Source: Thermoplasmata archaeon
Lineage (GTDB): Archaea > Thermoplasmatota > Thermoplasmata > Lutacidiplasmatales > UBA184
Assembly (NCBI GenBank): GCA_030043835.1
Contig: JASHWY010000091.1
Location: 1-15,826 of the forward strand
Direction: 5' to 3'
DNA length: 15,826 nt
The notes beneath the pieces were generated by a model. The model was not told the DNA's origin, ran no database searches, and saw only the letters and a program-made list of their open reading frames with translations. Positions 1 to 7,698 of this stretch are shown piece by piece. Each line of letters begins with the position of its first letter. The first letter of the stretch is position 1. The translations under genes were made by a program, and so were the position numbers.

Positions 1-463
1 GATCGGAACGTTCCACCCGCTTCTGGGTACGAAGGTCGAGCTCCTGGGTGTCGAGGCCGGAGGACCCCGGCGATCGCGCCAGGGGGCCGCGTCGCTGACG
101 CTCGGAGCGCCCGGCATACTTCACGGGAGCTTCTCCTACGTCCTGCAGGACCGGGACGGTCAGGTCGCGGAGACGGAGAGCATCTCCGCCGGCCTCGACT
201 ACCCCGGCGTCGGGCCGGAGCACGCCTGGCTCCGCGACTCGGGGCGCGTCCGGTACGTCGCCGTCCACGACGAAGAGGCGCTCCGGGCGTTCCACTGGCT
301 CTCCGAGGACGAGGGGATCCTGCCGGCGCTCGAGCCGGCCCACGCGATCTTCGCGGCCGTCCGGGAAGCGCGCCGACGGCCCAAGTCCCACGAGATCGTG
401 GTGACGCTCTCGGGCCGAGGCGACAAAGACCTCGAGGTGGTGCTCCACGCCGACGCTCGCTAG
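1..463 (+). CDS. trpB: Tryptophan synthase beta chain, C-terminal part (5' end outside window)
   Basis: The C-terminal 153 residues of the PLP enzyme that condenses indole with serine in the last step of tryptophan synthesis. The frame is open from the left edge (codons begin at position 2) to a TAG at 461-463. Recognisable family blocks are SISAGLDYPGVGPEHAWL, HDEEALRAFHWLSEDEGILPALEPAHA and the terminal VVTLSGRGDKDLE; the SGRGDKD segment belongs to the cofactor phosphate-binding and C-terminal region of TrpB. The start, the PLP lysine and the N-terminal domain lie upstream of the window. trpA follows after 10 nt, so the two are surely cotranscribed and their products should form the usual alpha-beta complex with indole channelling. 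Identification is by motif reading only but is unambiguous. Confidence 0.97.
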   Translation, partial: IGTFHPLLGTKVELLGVEAGGPRRSRQGAASLTLGAPGILHGSFSYVLQDRDGQVAETESISAGLDYPGVGPEHAWLRDSGRVRYVAVHDEEALRAFHWLSEDEGILPALEPAHAIFAAVREARRRPKSHEIVVTLSGRGDKDLEVVLHADAR

Positions 464-473
464 CGCCCTCGAT

Positions 474-1256
474 TTGGCCCGCCAGGAGCGCCGCCCGATC
501 GTCGTCCCTTATCTCCTCGTCGACCGCGCGAGGATGCGACGCCTCGGCGCGATCGTGAAAGCGTTTCGGAACGGAGGGGCGAGCGCGCTCGAGCTCGGTT
601 TCCCGTTCTCGGACCCCATCGCGGACGGGCCGGTGCTCGAGGCCGCCCACGCGCGCGCGCTCCGGCACGGGACAACGTGGAGCGATCTCAAGGAAGCGTG
701 CCGGGAGGCGAGCCGTGAGCTTCCCGTGGCCGTGATGACGTACGCGAACCCGCTCTGGCACCGGGGACTCTCGAGCGCCTCGCGGGACCTCGCCTCCGCC
801 GGAGCCTCGGGACTGATCGTCCCCGACCTTTCGCTCGAAGAGAGCGGCCCCTTCTCCCGCGCCGCACGGGCCGCCGGGTTAAGCCTCGTCCTGTTGGCCG
901 CCCCGGGCGTCTCTTCGAACCGGCTTAGGATCATCGCATCGCGTTCGAGAGGGTTCCTCTACCTCGTCTCCCGCTACGGGACGACCGGTCGTACGTCGGG
1001 CCGTGCCGATATCGACCTTGCCCCTCTCGTGCGGGCGTCCCACGAGACTAAGCCGCGGCTCCCCGTCCTCGTGGGATTCGGCGTCCGCGACCGATGGACG
1101 GCGACCCGGGCCCTCGCGAGCGGGGCCGACGGGGTCATCGTGGGGAGCGCCGTCGAGGAGCACCTCGCGCCCGCGTCACGGCCGGGATCGATCGAACGTT
1201 GGCTCCGGTCGATCGCGACCGCGACGGTAGCATCGCGCCCGCCCCGACGCTCCTGA
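474..1256 (+). CDS. trpA: Tryptophan synthase alpha chain
   Basis: A TIM-barrel lyase that cleaves indole-3-glycerol phosphate to indole and glyceraldehyde-3-phosphate and passes the indole to TrpB. The predicted protein has 260 residues, the usual family length. The signature LELGFPFSDPIADGP (residues 40-53) supplies the catalytic Glu40 and Asp51, equivalent to Glu49 and Asp60 of the E. coli enzyme. Loop 6 is YLVSRYGTTG (163-172), and the phosphate-binding segments are GFGV (201-204) and VGS (224-226). The start is a TTG 10 nt after the trpB stop with no clear Shine-Dalgarno, so translation is probably coupled to trpB. No ATG, GTG or TTG lies close upstream in frame, although the in-frame bases before the TTG would read like more of helix 0. 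The stop is 34 nt from the convergent endA stop. Confidence 0.95.
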   Translation: MARQERRPIVVPYLLVDRARMRRLGAIVKAFRNGGASALELGFPFSDPIADGPVLEAAHARALRHGTTWSDLKEACREASRELPVAVMTYANPLWHRGLSSASRDLASAGASGLIVPDLSLEESGPFSRAARAAGLSLVLLAAPGVSSNRLRIIASRSRGFLYLVSRYGTTGRTSGRADIDLAPLVRASHETKPRLPVLVGFGVRDRWTATRALASGADGVIVGSAVEEHLAPASRPGSIERWLRSIATATVASRPPRRS

Positions 1257-1290
1257 GAGGAGGGCTCTTCTCCCCGTCCGATCGCTCGCC

Positions 1291-2355
1291 CTATGGGCGA
1301 ACGCGCTCGAGCGAGAGGAACCGGACCTTCGCGTCGGGGGCGACCCCAGCGACCACGAATTGCTTGCGGACGCCCTGGGCTACCCGAACGCTTCCGGCGA
1401 CCTCGGGCCAGGCGGTCACGTGGGAAGAGGGAACGGCCTTCACGAGGTAGCGGGCGTGAGCGTGCTCGGGATTCCTCGGGTAGGCGCGGAAGTGGGCTCC
1501 GTACTTGAACCCCGTCTTCACGACGAGCCTTCGTCCTCTCAAGTCCCGATAGGCGGCGAGGCGCTCGAAGAACTTGGGGTCGAGACGTCGCGCCCGTCGC
1601 TCGAGACGGTCTCGGGACACCGACCGCCCCGACTTCGAGTCCCGGAGCGTTAACTGCCCCGTGTCGAGGAGGTACGCCGCCTCGAGAAGGCTCAGCTCGA
1701 GCCGGTCGCCGACGCGGCTTCCGTAGGCGAGCGCCTTCCCGAGCTCGGCGACCGCGTCGGGGGCGTGAACCGTCACGCGGTCCTCGGAGAGCCAGCCTTC
1801 CGTCGGCCGGGCGAGCGGGGTCGCGGGAAGGGCCCCGTTCGGAGCGGAACGCCGAACCCGGTAGTAGGTTAAGTCGGACTCCTCGTCCACCACGCCCACC
1901 AGGAGGACCTTCTTCGCGCTCTGCGCTCGGTCGGCGAGGTCGAGGACTCGAGCGAGGTCGAACGGGACCCGTTCGCTCAACGCCTCCACCCAGTACCGGG
2001 AAGGGGTCTTGTGGAGGGTCCCGCCCCGCGGGAGCACCGTGAACGCGATCGGCGGCGGGCTCGCCCGGACGACGTACCCTCGCTGGCGGAGGTCGCGATA
2101 GACGAGGTATCGGACCGGGAACTCGGGATCGACGCGCACGGCCCGTCGGTACGAGACGGGCCACGCGACCCTCCGTCCCCTCGCGTCGTTGAGGTCCAGT
2201 CGTGCCATCTCCGCGAGGTAAACCCCCTCGTAGCGGTCGAGCGCGAGCCCGCCATCCCGGTCTGGGGTCCCGAAGAACCCCTTCGCGTAGACCTGACTCG
2301 CTTGCGAAGGGTCCGCGACGTGGACCGTACCGTCCGCCCTCAGGACACCGCTCAC
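1291..2355 (-). CDS. endA: tRNA-splicing endonuclease EndA, two-repeat (fused) type
   Basis: Cuts archaeal pre-tRNAs at bulge-helix-bulge motifs to release introns. The 354-residue protein has two homologous halves. The N-terminal half (about 1-170) is a degenerate repeat that keeps the VVDEESDLTYYRV loop (155-167). The C-terminal half is catalytic, with TGFKYGAHFRAY (281-292), HARYLV (300-305) and VRVAQGVRK (323-331); by alignment from memory the catalytic triad is Tyr292, His300 and Lys331. The length and two-repeat layout fit the euryarchaeal form that works as a dimer of fused chains. Translation starts at GTG 2355, which overlaps the pyrE stop in a GTGA junction, so it is translationally coupled as the last gene of the seven-gene operon. 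An intron-bearing tRNA-Glu lies about 10 kb away in this window and is a natural substrate. Confidence 0.93.
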   Translation of the reverse strand: MSGVLRADGTVHVADPSQASQVYAKGFFGTPDRDGGLALDRYEGVYLAEMARLDLNDARGRRVAWPVSYRRAVRVDPEFPVRYLVYRDLRQRGYVVRASPPPIAFTVLPRGGTLHKTPSRYWVEALSERVPFDLARVLDLADRAQSAKKVLLVGVVDEESDLTYYRVRRSAPNGALPATPLARPTEGWLSEDRVTVHAPDAVAELGKALAYGSRVGDRLELSLLEAAYLLDTGQLTLRDSKSGRSVSRDRLERRARRLDPKFFERLAAYRDLRGRRLVVKTGFKYGAHFRAYPRNPEHAHARYLVKAVPSSHVTAWPEVAGSVRVAQGVRKQFVVAGVAPDAKVRFLSLERVRP

Positions 2356-2906
2356 CGACGAGCTCCCACGAGCTGGGAGAGGGTGACGAGCGGTTCGAGC
2401 CGGACCCCGACCGCGGCGAGCGCCTCTCGCGCCCCGCTCTCCCGGTCGACGACGACGAGCGCTCGGTCGATGGTGCCGCCGGCGGCGCGGATGATCTCGA
2501 TCGATCGGACGGAGCTGCCTCCTGTGGTCGAGGTGTCCTCGATCAGGAGGACGCGCGAGCCGGTCGGGATCTCTCCCTCGAACGGCTGGCGCGTACCGTG
2601 GTCCCTGGTGACTTTGCGCAGCACCACGAACGGACGGTGGGTGCGAAGGGCGACCGCCACCACCAGCGGCACGGCGCCGAGCTCCATGCCCGCGAGGCGG
2701 TCCGGGGTCCCGAGGCGCCCAGCGAGGGCTCGGGCGAGGGTGTCGAGCCGTTCGGGGTCGGTCCAGGCGCGCTTCACGTCAATGTAAACGTCGCTCTTCG
2801 CGCCCGAGGTGAGCGTGAAATCCCCGAACCGAACGGCCCCGGAATCCTTCAGGAGCCGGACGAGCTCGTTGACGGCCGGTGCGGAGGCCGCGGGGTCCGT
2901 TGTCAC
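2352..2906 (-). CDS. pyrE: Orotate phosphoribosyltransferase
   Basis: Transfers the phosphoribosyl group of PRPP to orotate, giving OMP in de novo pyrimidine synthesis; a cytosolic type I phosphoribosyltransferase. The 184-residue protein has the family layout: FTLTSGAKSDVYIDVK (30-45), the catalytic loop LRKVTRDHGTRQPFEGE (97-113 region) and the PRPP loop VLLIEDTSTTGGS (119-131). The start chosen is GTG 2906, which overlaps the carS TGA in a GTGA junction. A longer in-frame reading to 2987 would add 27 arginine-rich residues lying wholly inside carS and is rejected. The stop overlaps the endA GTG in the same way. The gene sits between a lipid gene and endA, which looks like housekeeping clustering rather than one pathway. 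Confidence 0.95.
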   Translation of the reverse strand: MTTDPAASAPAVNELVRLLKDSGAVRFGDFTLTSGAKSDVYIDVKRAWTDPERLDTLARALAGRLGTPDRLAGMELGAVPLVVAVALRTHRPFVVLRKVTRDHGTRQPFEGEIPTGSRVLLIEDTSTTGGSSVRSIEIIRAAGGTIDRALVVVDRESGAREALAAVGVRLEPLVTLSQLVGARR

Positions 2907-3481
2907 CAGGGCACCTTCTTGACGCCGAGCTTGAAGCCGACCCAGTTGAAGCCGGCGTGCAACCCGAGCGTGTAGACGACGACCCATAAGACCGCTTCCC
3001 AGCTCACGAAGGTCGGAACGAAGAGACCCGGGTCGAGGACGAGCCCCAACGCGATCGGGACGACCACGAACGGAAGCTGGTCGAGGAGGAGCGTTCGAGC
3101 GCCGCTCGTTCGCTTGAGACGCCGCTTAATGAACGAGCCGAGGAGGTCGCCGGCCATCGCCCCGAACGTGAGGAGCGCGACCACGGGGACTGCGGCAAGG
3201 ACGGTCGGGGCGAACTCCGGAACGAGCTTTAGGTTCGGCGGGGCGAGCAGGATCACCCACGCCTCGATGAGGCCGAAGGGGATCGCGCCGAACCCCGCGA
3301 CGAGGAAGCCGGACCAGCTTTTCGAGGAGCCGAGGATCCGCTGGCCATCGCGCGAGGAGGTCTTTCCGAAGTCCATCGGGGGTCCCCGACCCCCCGGGAG
3401 CGTCGCGAGGGCGTTCGCGATGTACGCCGGAAGGAGGATCCAGAGGACCGCGAGCGCGCTCGCGAGGATCGGGATCAGCAC
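2903..3481 (-). CDS. carS: CDP-2,3-bis-(O-geranylgeranyl)-sn-glycerol synthase (CDP-archaeol synthase, DUF46)
   Basis: Integral membrane enzyme that activates digeranylgeranylglyceryl phosphate with CTP to CDP-archaeol, the branch point for archaeal polar lipids. The 192-residue length is typical. Family signatures are LPAYIANALATLPGG near the N-terminus, the DFGK...DGQRILGSSKSWSGF block (about 37-60), GDLLGSFIKRRLKR (about 111-124) and DQLPFVV (about 134-140). About five hydrophobic segments are visible, starting at residue 2. The start is GTG 3481, preceded by a GAAGGGA Shine-Dalgarno-like stretch and 9 nt after the M20 stop; the stop overlaps pyrE. It completes a set of three consecutive lipid enzymes within one operon. 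Residue differences from better-known homologues (MDFGK where PIDFGK is common) look conservative. Confidence 0.92.
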   Translation of the reverse strand: MLIPILASALAVLWILLPAYIANALATLPGGRGPPMDFGKTSSRDGQRILGSSKSWSGFLVAGFGAIPFGLIEAWVILLAPPNLKLVPEFAPTVLAAVPVVALLTFGAMAGDLLGSFIKRRLKRTSGARTLLLDQLPFVVVPIALGLVLDPGLFVPTFVSWEAVLWVVVYTLGLHAGFNWVGFKLGVKKVPW

Positions 3482-3490
3482 GGCGTCCCT

Positions 3491-5116
3491 TCAGGGCTCC
3501 CGGACGAACCGCTCGATCGTCGCGGCGACCCCCGCGATGAGCCGCGGGTCGGTGCTCTCCTCGGCGTCGTGGATGTGGGAGTCGGGGTCCATGCTGCCGA
3601 AGACGAGCGCCGGCAGCGGCTCGCCTTTCGGGGTCGCAAGGCCTACGAGCGCGCTCGCGTCCGTGCCGCCGTATTCCCCGCGGACGCCGTGGGCGTTAAG
3701 AGTTTCCTCAAGGATCCTCTCGAGCTTCCTCGCCGCCGGGTGATCGACGGGAAGCGCGTAGCCGGATCGGCAGCGCGCCGGCGGAGCCTCGATCCGCGCG
3801 GACGGAGAACGCACGGCGGCCCACGACCGTACGTACGAGAGCGCCGCCGCGAGGCCCTTCGCCAGCTCCATCTCGGGGATGAGTCGCAGATCGACGGCGT
3901 ACGTGGCTTCCCCGACCGAGGCCGGGTCGACCCAGCCGCGGTCCACCGCCGCCTTAAGGAGCCGGAACGTGGGAGGCACCGGGTTGTGGCCCCGGTGCGG
4001 GTAGCCGCCGTGCGCAGCCTCTCCAATCAGCTGGAGAGCCAAGGTCCCGGGGATGGGAGCGAGCGCGGACGCGCCCGCCGGCTCGAGGCGAAACGGAGGG
4101 GCGAGGAGGGGCTCGAGCCGGGCCCGTAGGGACGATCGCTCAATCTCGGGCCCCGAGAAAACGATCGTGACGGCCCGAGGGATCTGGTTGGCCGCTTCCG
4201 TCTCCGCATGGGCTGCGACGAGACGGACCCGCTCTCCGTCGGGCGGCAGGGCGCTCAGGTCGAATCGGGTCACGGTGGCTCGTCCCGTGATGACCGGATC
4301 GGGGGCGTGACGGTCGGGCCAGTCGGGCGACGCGTACACCGATCGCCAGGTCCGGGCCACCTCGTGCAGTCCGACGAGCGTGTCGCCGTAGGCGAGGGCG
4401 TCGGCGAGACTCACGCGTCGCGAGAACGAGGCGTCGAGGAACGCGACTCCGCTCGATCCGACGGTCGTCCATGGACTTCCGTCCGGGATGAGCGCGACGT
4501 CGGCCGAGAGGATCCGCCCGGGATCGTTGGACGGGAGCGTCGCGTCGTGCGCCTTGATCGCCTCGATCCCGCCTTCGCCTCCGGTCTCCTCGTCGCACGC
4601 GGCGACGAGCCGGACGTTCCGTGAGAGGTCCTCCGCGTCGGAAAGCCGCCGCATCGCGAGCAGCGATGCGACCACGCCGCTCCCCAGATCGTCGTTCGAG
4701 CCGCGCCCATAGAGCCGACCGTCCGATCGGTACGTTAGGGTGTGCGGAGGACTCTTCCAGCGCGCGAGCTGCTCGGTCGGCACGGGCACGACGTCGTAGT
4801 GGGCCAGGACGAGAACGGTCGACGGGGCATCGATGTTGAGGTCGACGATAACGTTCGGGCGGGGAAGCCCGTGCCAATCTCCAACGATGTCGCCCGCGAC
4901 CACGGGGTCGTAGACCCTCGTCGCGAGCCCGAACGCCCGGGCGGCCCGCACGATCGCGTCGGACGCCCGAAGGTAGTTCGGCTTCTCCCACCGCTTGTGC
5001 CCGGGGTCCTCTACGTTCGTGGGCGCGATCGACACGAGCTGGGCGAGGAGACGGAACGCCGCGTCGTCGCCGAGCGCGAGGGCGGCCTCGGGCGAAGAGG
5101 GCTCGGACGACGCCAC
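3491..5116 (-). CDS. M20-family zinc metallopeptidase / amidohydrolase, substrate unknown
   Basis: A 541-residue member of the ArgE/DapE/ACY1/CPG2 clan of binuclear zinc hydrolases. Expected metal and catalytic residues are in order: LAHYDVV with His106 and Asp108, YGRGSNDDLGSG with the bridging Asp around 142-143, DEETGGEGG with catalytic Glu176 and ligand Glu177, LIPDG with Asp212, and the late DSHIHDAEE with a His ligand at 514 or 516. The sequence between about 220 and 370 is a long lid/dimerisation region, and the whole chain exceeds the roughly 370-450 residues of typical DapE or ArgE. There is no signal peptide, so it should be cytosolic. The start is GTG 5116, with AAGGAGAGG just upstream overlapping the DUF2070 stop. 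Specificity cannot be read from sequence; it could be a carboxypeptidase, dipeptidase or deacylase. Confidence 0.88.
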   Translation of the reverse strand: MASSEPSSPEAALALGDDAAFRLLAQLVSIAPTNVEDPGHKRWEKPNYLRASDAIVRAARAFGLATRVYDPVVAGDIVGDWHGLPRPNVIVDLNIDAPSTVLVLAHYDVVPVPTEQLARWKSPPHTLTYRSDGRLYGRGSNDDLGSGVVASLLAMRRLSDAEDLSRNVRLVAACDEETGGEGGIEAIKAHDATLPSNDPGRILSADVALIPDGSPWTTVGSSGVAFLDASFSRRVSLADALAYGDTLVGLHEVARTWRSVYASPDWPDRHAPDPVITGRATVTRFDLSALPPDGERVRLVAAHAETEAANQIPRAVTIVFSGPEIERSSLRARLEPLLAPPFRLEPAGASALAPIPGTLALQLIGEAAHGGYPHRGHNPVPPTFRLLKAAVDRGWVDPASVGEATYAVDLRLIPEMELAKGLAAALSYVRSWAAVRSPSARIEAPPARCRSGYALPVDHPAARKLERILEETLNAHGVRGEYGGTDASALVGLATPKGEPLPALVFGSMDPDSHIHDAEESTDPRLIAGVAATIERFVREP

Positions 5117-5126
5117 GGTCCTCTCC

Positions 5127-6941
5127 TTATTTGAGGGCGAACGCGACCGCGAGCGAACCGGCGACGAGGAGGAGGAACGTCGCGGCGAACATGTTCGTGA
5201 ACATCGAGAGCGTGTCCCCGAGGGAGGTCAAAAGGCGAGCGGTGTAGTTCGGCCCGAGAACCTTGACCGCCGGAACGCTGACCGTTCCGAAGCGAACGTC
5301 CGAGGGGGCGAGATCCGCGACGGCCGCCGCCATCACCTCCTTCGCCTCCCGGCAGAAGGCGTCGACCGAGTGGCGCTCCCCGAGCGGGTTGATCCCCCCG
5401 TCGACCTCGTGCACGACGTGGTTGTCGGTCGTGAGCACTTCGGCGACGTCGACCAGTCCCTCCATCGCCGAAACGATCGGGTCTCGAAGTCGGATCATGA
5501 GATTGTTACCGTCGATGACGAGGTAGCCCGTCGTCGTCCCCCCGACCCGCACCGCGAGCGCGCGCATTCCCTGCGACCCGATCCCATCCTCCCGAATCGT
5601 GAAGCCGGAACGGACGGCAACGCCGACCGAAATCGGGCCGTCGATTGCTTGGGCCATCGCGGCGCGAACGGCCGCCTTGGTGTCGGCGAGGAGCTTTTCG
5701 GCCGTCGGGGTCCCGTAGACGATGTCGCCCTGGCCCTCGACGTACGAGTTGTGGGCGTCGACGAGCGCGATCCGGGGCCCTTCTTGGAGCCCGAGCTCGC
5801 GAACGATCCGGTCGCCGACGCTGAAGGCGATGTCGTCGGTCGGTTGGGGCGCCTGGCTCACGACGACGAGCGCCACGTCGCCGAGGAGTTGGGCACGCGC
5901 GAGGCTCCCGGGGTAGGGGGAGACGAGAGGGCTCGCTCGGGCGGCAAGGCGCCCTCCTAGGCTGCGCAGAAGCTCGCGCGAAGCGGCGCCGATTCGGTCC
6001 ACCTCGGACTGTGAGGGAAGGTCCAGGTCATGGTCGCAGGGCGTATGCGGGACGAGCACGGTGCCGGCTTCGGGCCCGAGCTGCTCCGAGAGCTTTCTCG
6101 GGAGGTCGCTCGCGCCGAGGGTCGCGAACGGTCCCGGATGCACCGTCGGCAGGACGAGGGTGGCGTGGGCCATCCCGTCCCGGAAGAACCCGAGGAGGCT
6201 CACCATCACTTCCGCGGGGATCGCGGACTTGAGGAAGAACGCCTCGAGGGCGCGGGTCGCCTCGGGGTCGCGGTAGCTCACGTGGTCGAGCAACGGGCGG
6301 ATGAGGGCGACCCCCGAGCTCTGGAACTCCCGGCGCATCGGCCGGTCGGAAGCCCGAATGAGCATGACGCACGCTCCGAACGCGAGCACGAGAAACGCGA
6401 GCGTGGCGACGAGGACCGCGACGCCCGGCGGCACCATCACGAAGAAGCCCGCGAGGAACACTAGGGGCTGAATAAGCGAAACCGGGAGCATCCGGGCGTG
6501 GTTCGTGCGCCCGACGCCGAAGAGGCTCATCTGGCGGAACCAGAAAGCCGGGGCGGCGAGGAACCCTCCGAGAAACATGAGGCCCGGGACGGTCGAGGGC
6601 CACGCCTTGAGCGCAGCGAGCCAGACGACGGTGATCGGGAGTTCGAGGAGCAGCACCGCCAGGGCGAGGAACACCGAGCGGTGGAACTCGAACCGGCCGC
6701 CCACGGCCGTCGTGAGCGGGGTCGTAACCGCCGCCGCGACGAGCGCCGGTCCGGCGAACACGAAGAGAACCCCTTCGGCGATCCGGGTCCAAGACGGGTA
6801 GAAGAAGAGCAGCGAGAGAGCGAGGCCGAGGAGAACGATCAGTCCGATGGCGAGCGGGGGGCTCGGCACCGTGAACAGGAGGTGGCCGCGATGGACCTGT
6901 CGCCGGGCACCTTGTCCCGGGGGAGGAGGCTCAGCCGCCAC
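5127..6941 (-). CDS. DUF2070 family archaeal membrane protein
   Basis: A 604-residue predicted membrane protein of the archaeal DUF2070 family, function unknown. About six hydrophobic segments (roughly 28-48, 55-75, 90-110, 117-137, 152-172, 174-195) are followed by a large soluble domain (about 200-580) and one C-terminal membrane segment (582-602). The soluble domain is rich in polar motifs that look like a metal or hydrolase site: HPGPF (268-272), HTPCDHDLD (299-307), DAHNSY (395-400), GIGSQGM (453-459), DGNNL (477-481) and TTDNHVVH (504-511). The start chosen is GTG 6941, which overlaps the upstream GGGP synthase stop by 11 nt and follows GGAGGT at 6953-6958. A start at 6986 would extend the overlap to 56 nt. 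It lies between lipid and peptidase genes in the operon, so a role in the envelope or in lipids is an inference only. Confidence 0.85.
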   Translation of the reverse strand: MAAEPPPPGQGARRQVHRGHLLFTVPSPPLAIGLIVLLGLALSLLFFYPSWTRIAEGVLFVFAGPALVAAAVTTPLTTAVGGRFEFHRSVFLALAVLLLELPITVVWLAALKAWPSTVPGLMFLGGFLAAPAFWFRQMSLFGVGRTNHARMLPVSLIQPLVFLAGFFVMVPPGVAVLVATLAFLVLAFGACVMLIRASDRPMRREFQSSGVALIRPLLDHVSYRDPEATRALEAFFLKSAIPAEVMVSLLGFFRDGMAHATLVLPTVHPGPFATLGASDLPRKLSEQLGPEAGTVLVPHTPCDHDLDLPSQSEVDRIGAASRELLRSLGGRLAARASPLVSPYPGSLARAQLLGDVALVVVSQAPQPTDDIAFSVGDRIVRELGLQEGPRIALVDAHNSYVEGQGDIVYGTPTAEKLLADTKAAVRAAMAQAIDGPISVGVAVRSGFTIREDGIGSQGMRALAVRVGGTTTGYLVIDGNNLMIRLRDPIVSAMEGLVDVAEVLTTDNHVVHEVDGGINPLGERHSVDAFCREAKEVMAAAVADLAPSDVRFGTVSVPAVKVLGPNYTARLLTSLGDTLSMFTNMFAATFLLLVAGSLAVAFALK

Positions 6942-7698
6942 GGGCGCGCCGTACCTCCGAAAGGACCCCGCGAAATCCCTCTCCAAGCCCCTCTTCCTCC
7001 GTGACGGATCCGGTGACGAGAACGTTCGCGCCGGCCGCGAGGAGGGGGGCCGCCTCGGTCGCCGACCGGATGCCTCCTCCGACCACGACCGGGATCGTGA
7101 GGGCTTTGCGGACGGCCCTCACCATGGCGTCGGGGACCGGCTCGGGAGCCCCGCTTCCCGCCTCCAGATAGACGTACCGCATCCCGAGAAACTGGGCGGC
7201 GAGCGCGTAGCCCGTGGCCCCCGCGAGGTCGTCCCGGTCCACGGTGTCCGCCTGGCCCACCTCGCCGACCCGCATCCCGGGCGCGATGACGAGATATCCC
7301 AACGGAATCGGTTCCAGTCCCATCGAGCGGACCAACGGCGCAGCGCGGGCGTGGACCCGAATCACGAGATCGAGGTTCCGCGAGTTGAGCATGCTCATGA
7401 ACAGGACCGCGTCGGCTTCCGGGGCGAGCGAATCGGGTCCCTCCGGGAAGATGATGACCGGCACGTTGACCGAAGCCTTGACGGCCCCGGCCGCACGCCC
7501 CATCACGTCGCGCGAGATTCCCGTCGAACCTCCGAGCAGGATCGCGCTGCTGCCGAGTGCGACCGCTCCCTTCGCGATCGACGCCGCGCGTTCTCCGGGC
7601 GACTTGTCCGGGTCGATGAGCGTGAAGTGGAGGGGACCCCGGGCGAGCTCTTGGGCGAGGTACCGCTCGACCCGCCCCAACGGTGGGTTCGCGCTCAA
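6931..7698 (-). CDS. Geranylgeranylglyceryl phosphate (GGGP) synthase
   Basis: A TIM-barrel prenyltransferase that joins sn-glycerol-1-phosphate to geranylgeranyl diphosphate, the first committed step of archaeal ether-lipid synthesis. The 255-residue length is normal. Diagnostic blocks are HFTLIDPDK (24-32), LLGGSTG (54-60), PVIIFPEGP (80-88), YLEAGSGAP (177-185), VVVGGGIRS (204-212) and LVTGSVTEE (227-235); the glycine-rich ones bind the G1P phosphate. The start is TTG 7698, whose last two bases enter the TGA stop of the upstream UbiA gene (TTGA junction), with GGTGG about 7 nt before it. An in-frame TTG at 7680 is an alternative that removes six residues. A 487-aa reading of the same frame up to 8394 is antisense-like arginine-rich sequence over UbiA and is not real. 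Confidence 0.95.
   Translation of the reverse strand: MSANPPLGRVERYLAQELARGPLHFTLIDPDKSPGERAASIAKGAVALGSSAILLGGSTGISRDVMGRAAGAVKASVNVPVIIFPEGPDSLAPEADAVLFMSMLNSRNLDLVIRVHARAAPLVRSMGLEPIPLGYLVIAPGMRVGEVGQADTVDRDDLAGATGYALAAQFLGMRYVYLEAGSGAPEPVPDAMVRAVRKALTIPVVVGGGIRSATEAAPLLAAGANVLVTGSVTEEEGLGEGFRGVLSEVRRARGG

Noticed and set aside
1257..1290. Possible terminator hairpin between trpA and endA
   Set aside because: The purine and pyrimidine tracts do not give a good stem and there is no T-run on either strand.
974..2164. 396-residue minus-strand frame
   Set aside because: It overlaps trpA and endA, is dominated by Arg, Pro and Gly, and has no recognisable motif: a typical shadow in GC-rich DNA.
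2907..2987. N-terminal extension of PyrE
   Set aside because: The 27 added residues are arginine-rich, lie wholly inside carS, and the family normally begins close to the GTG at 2906.
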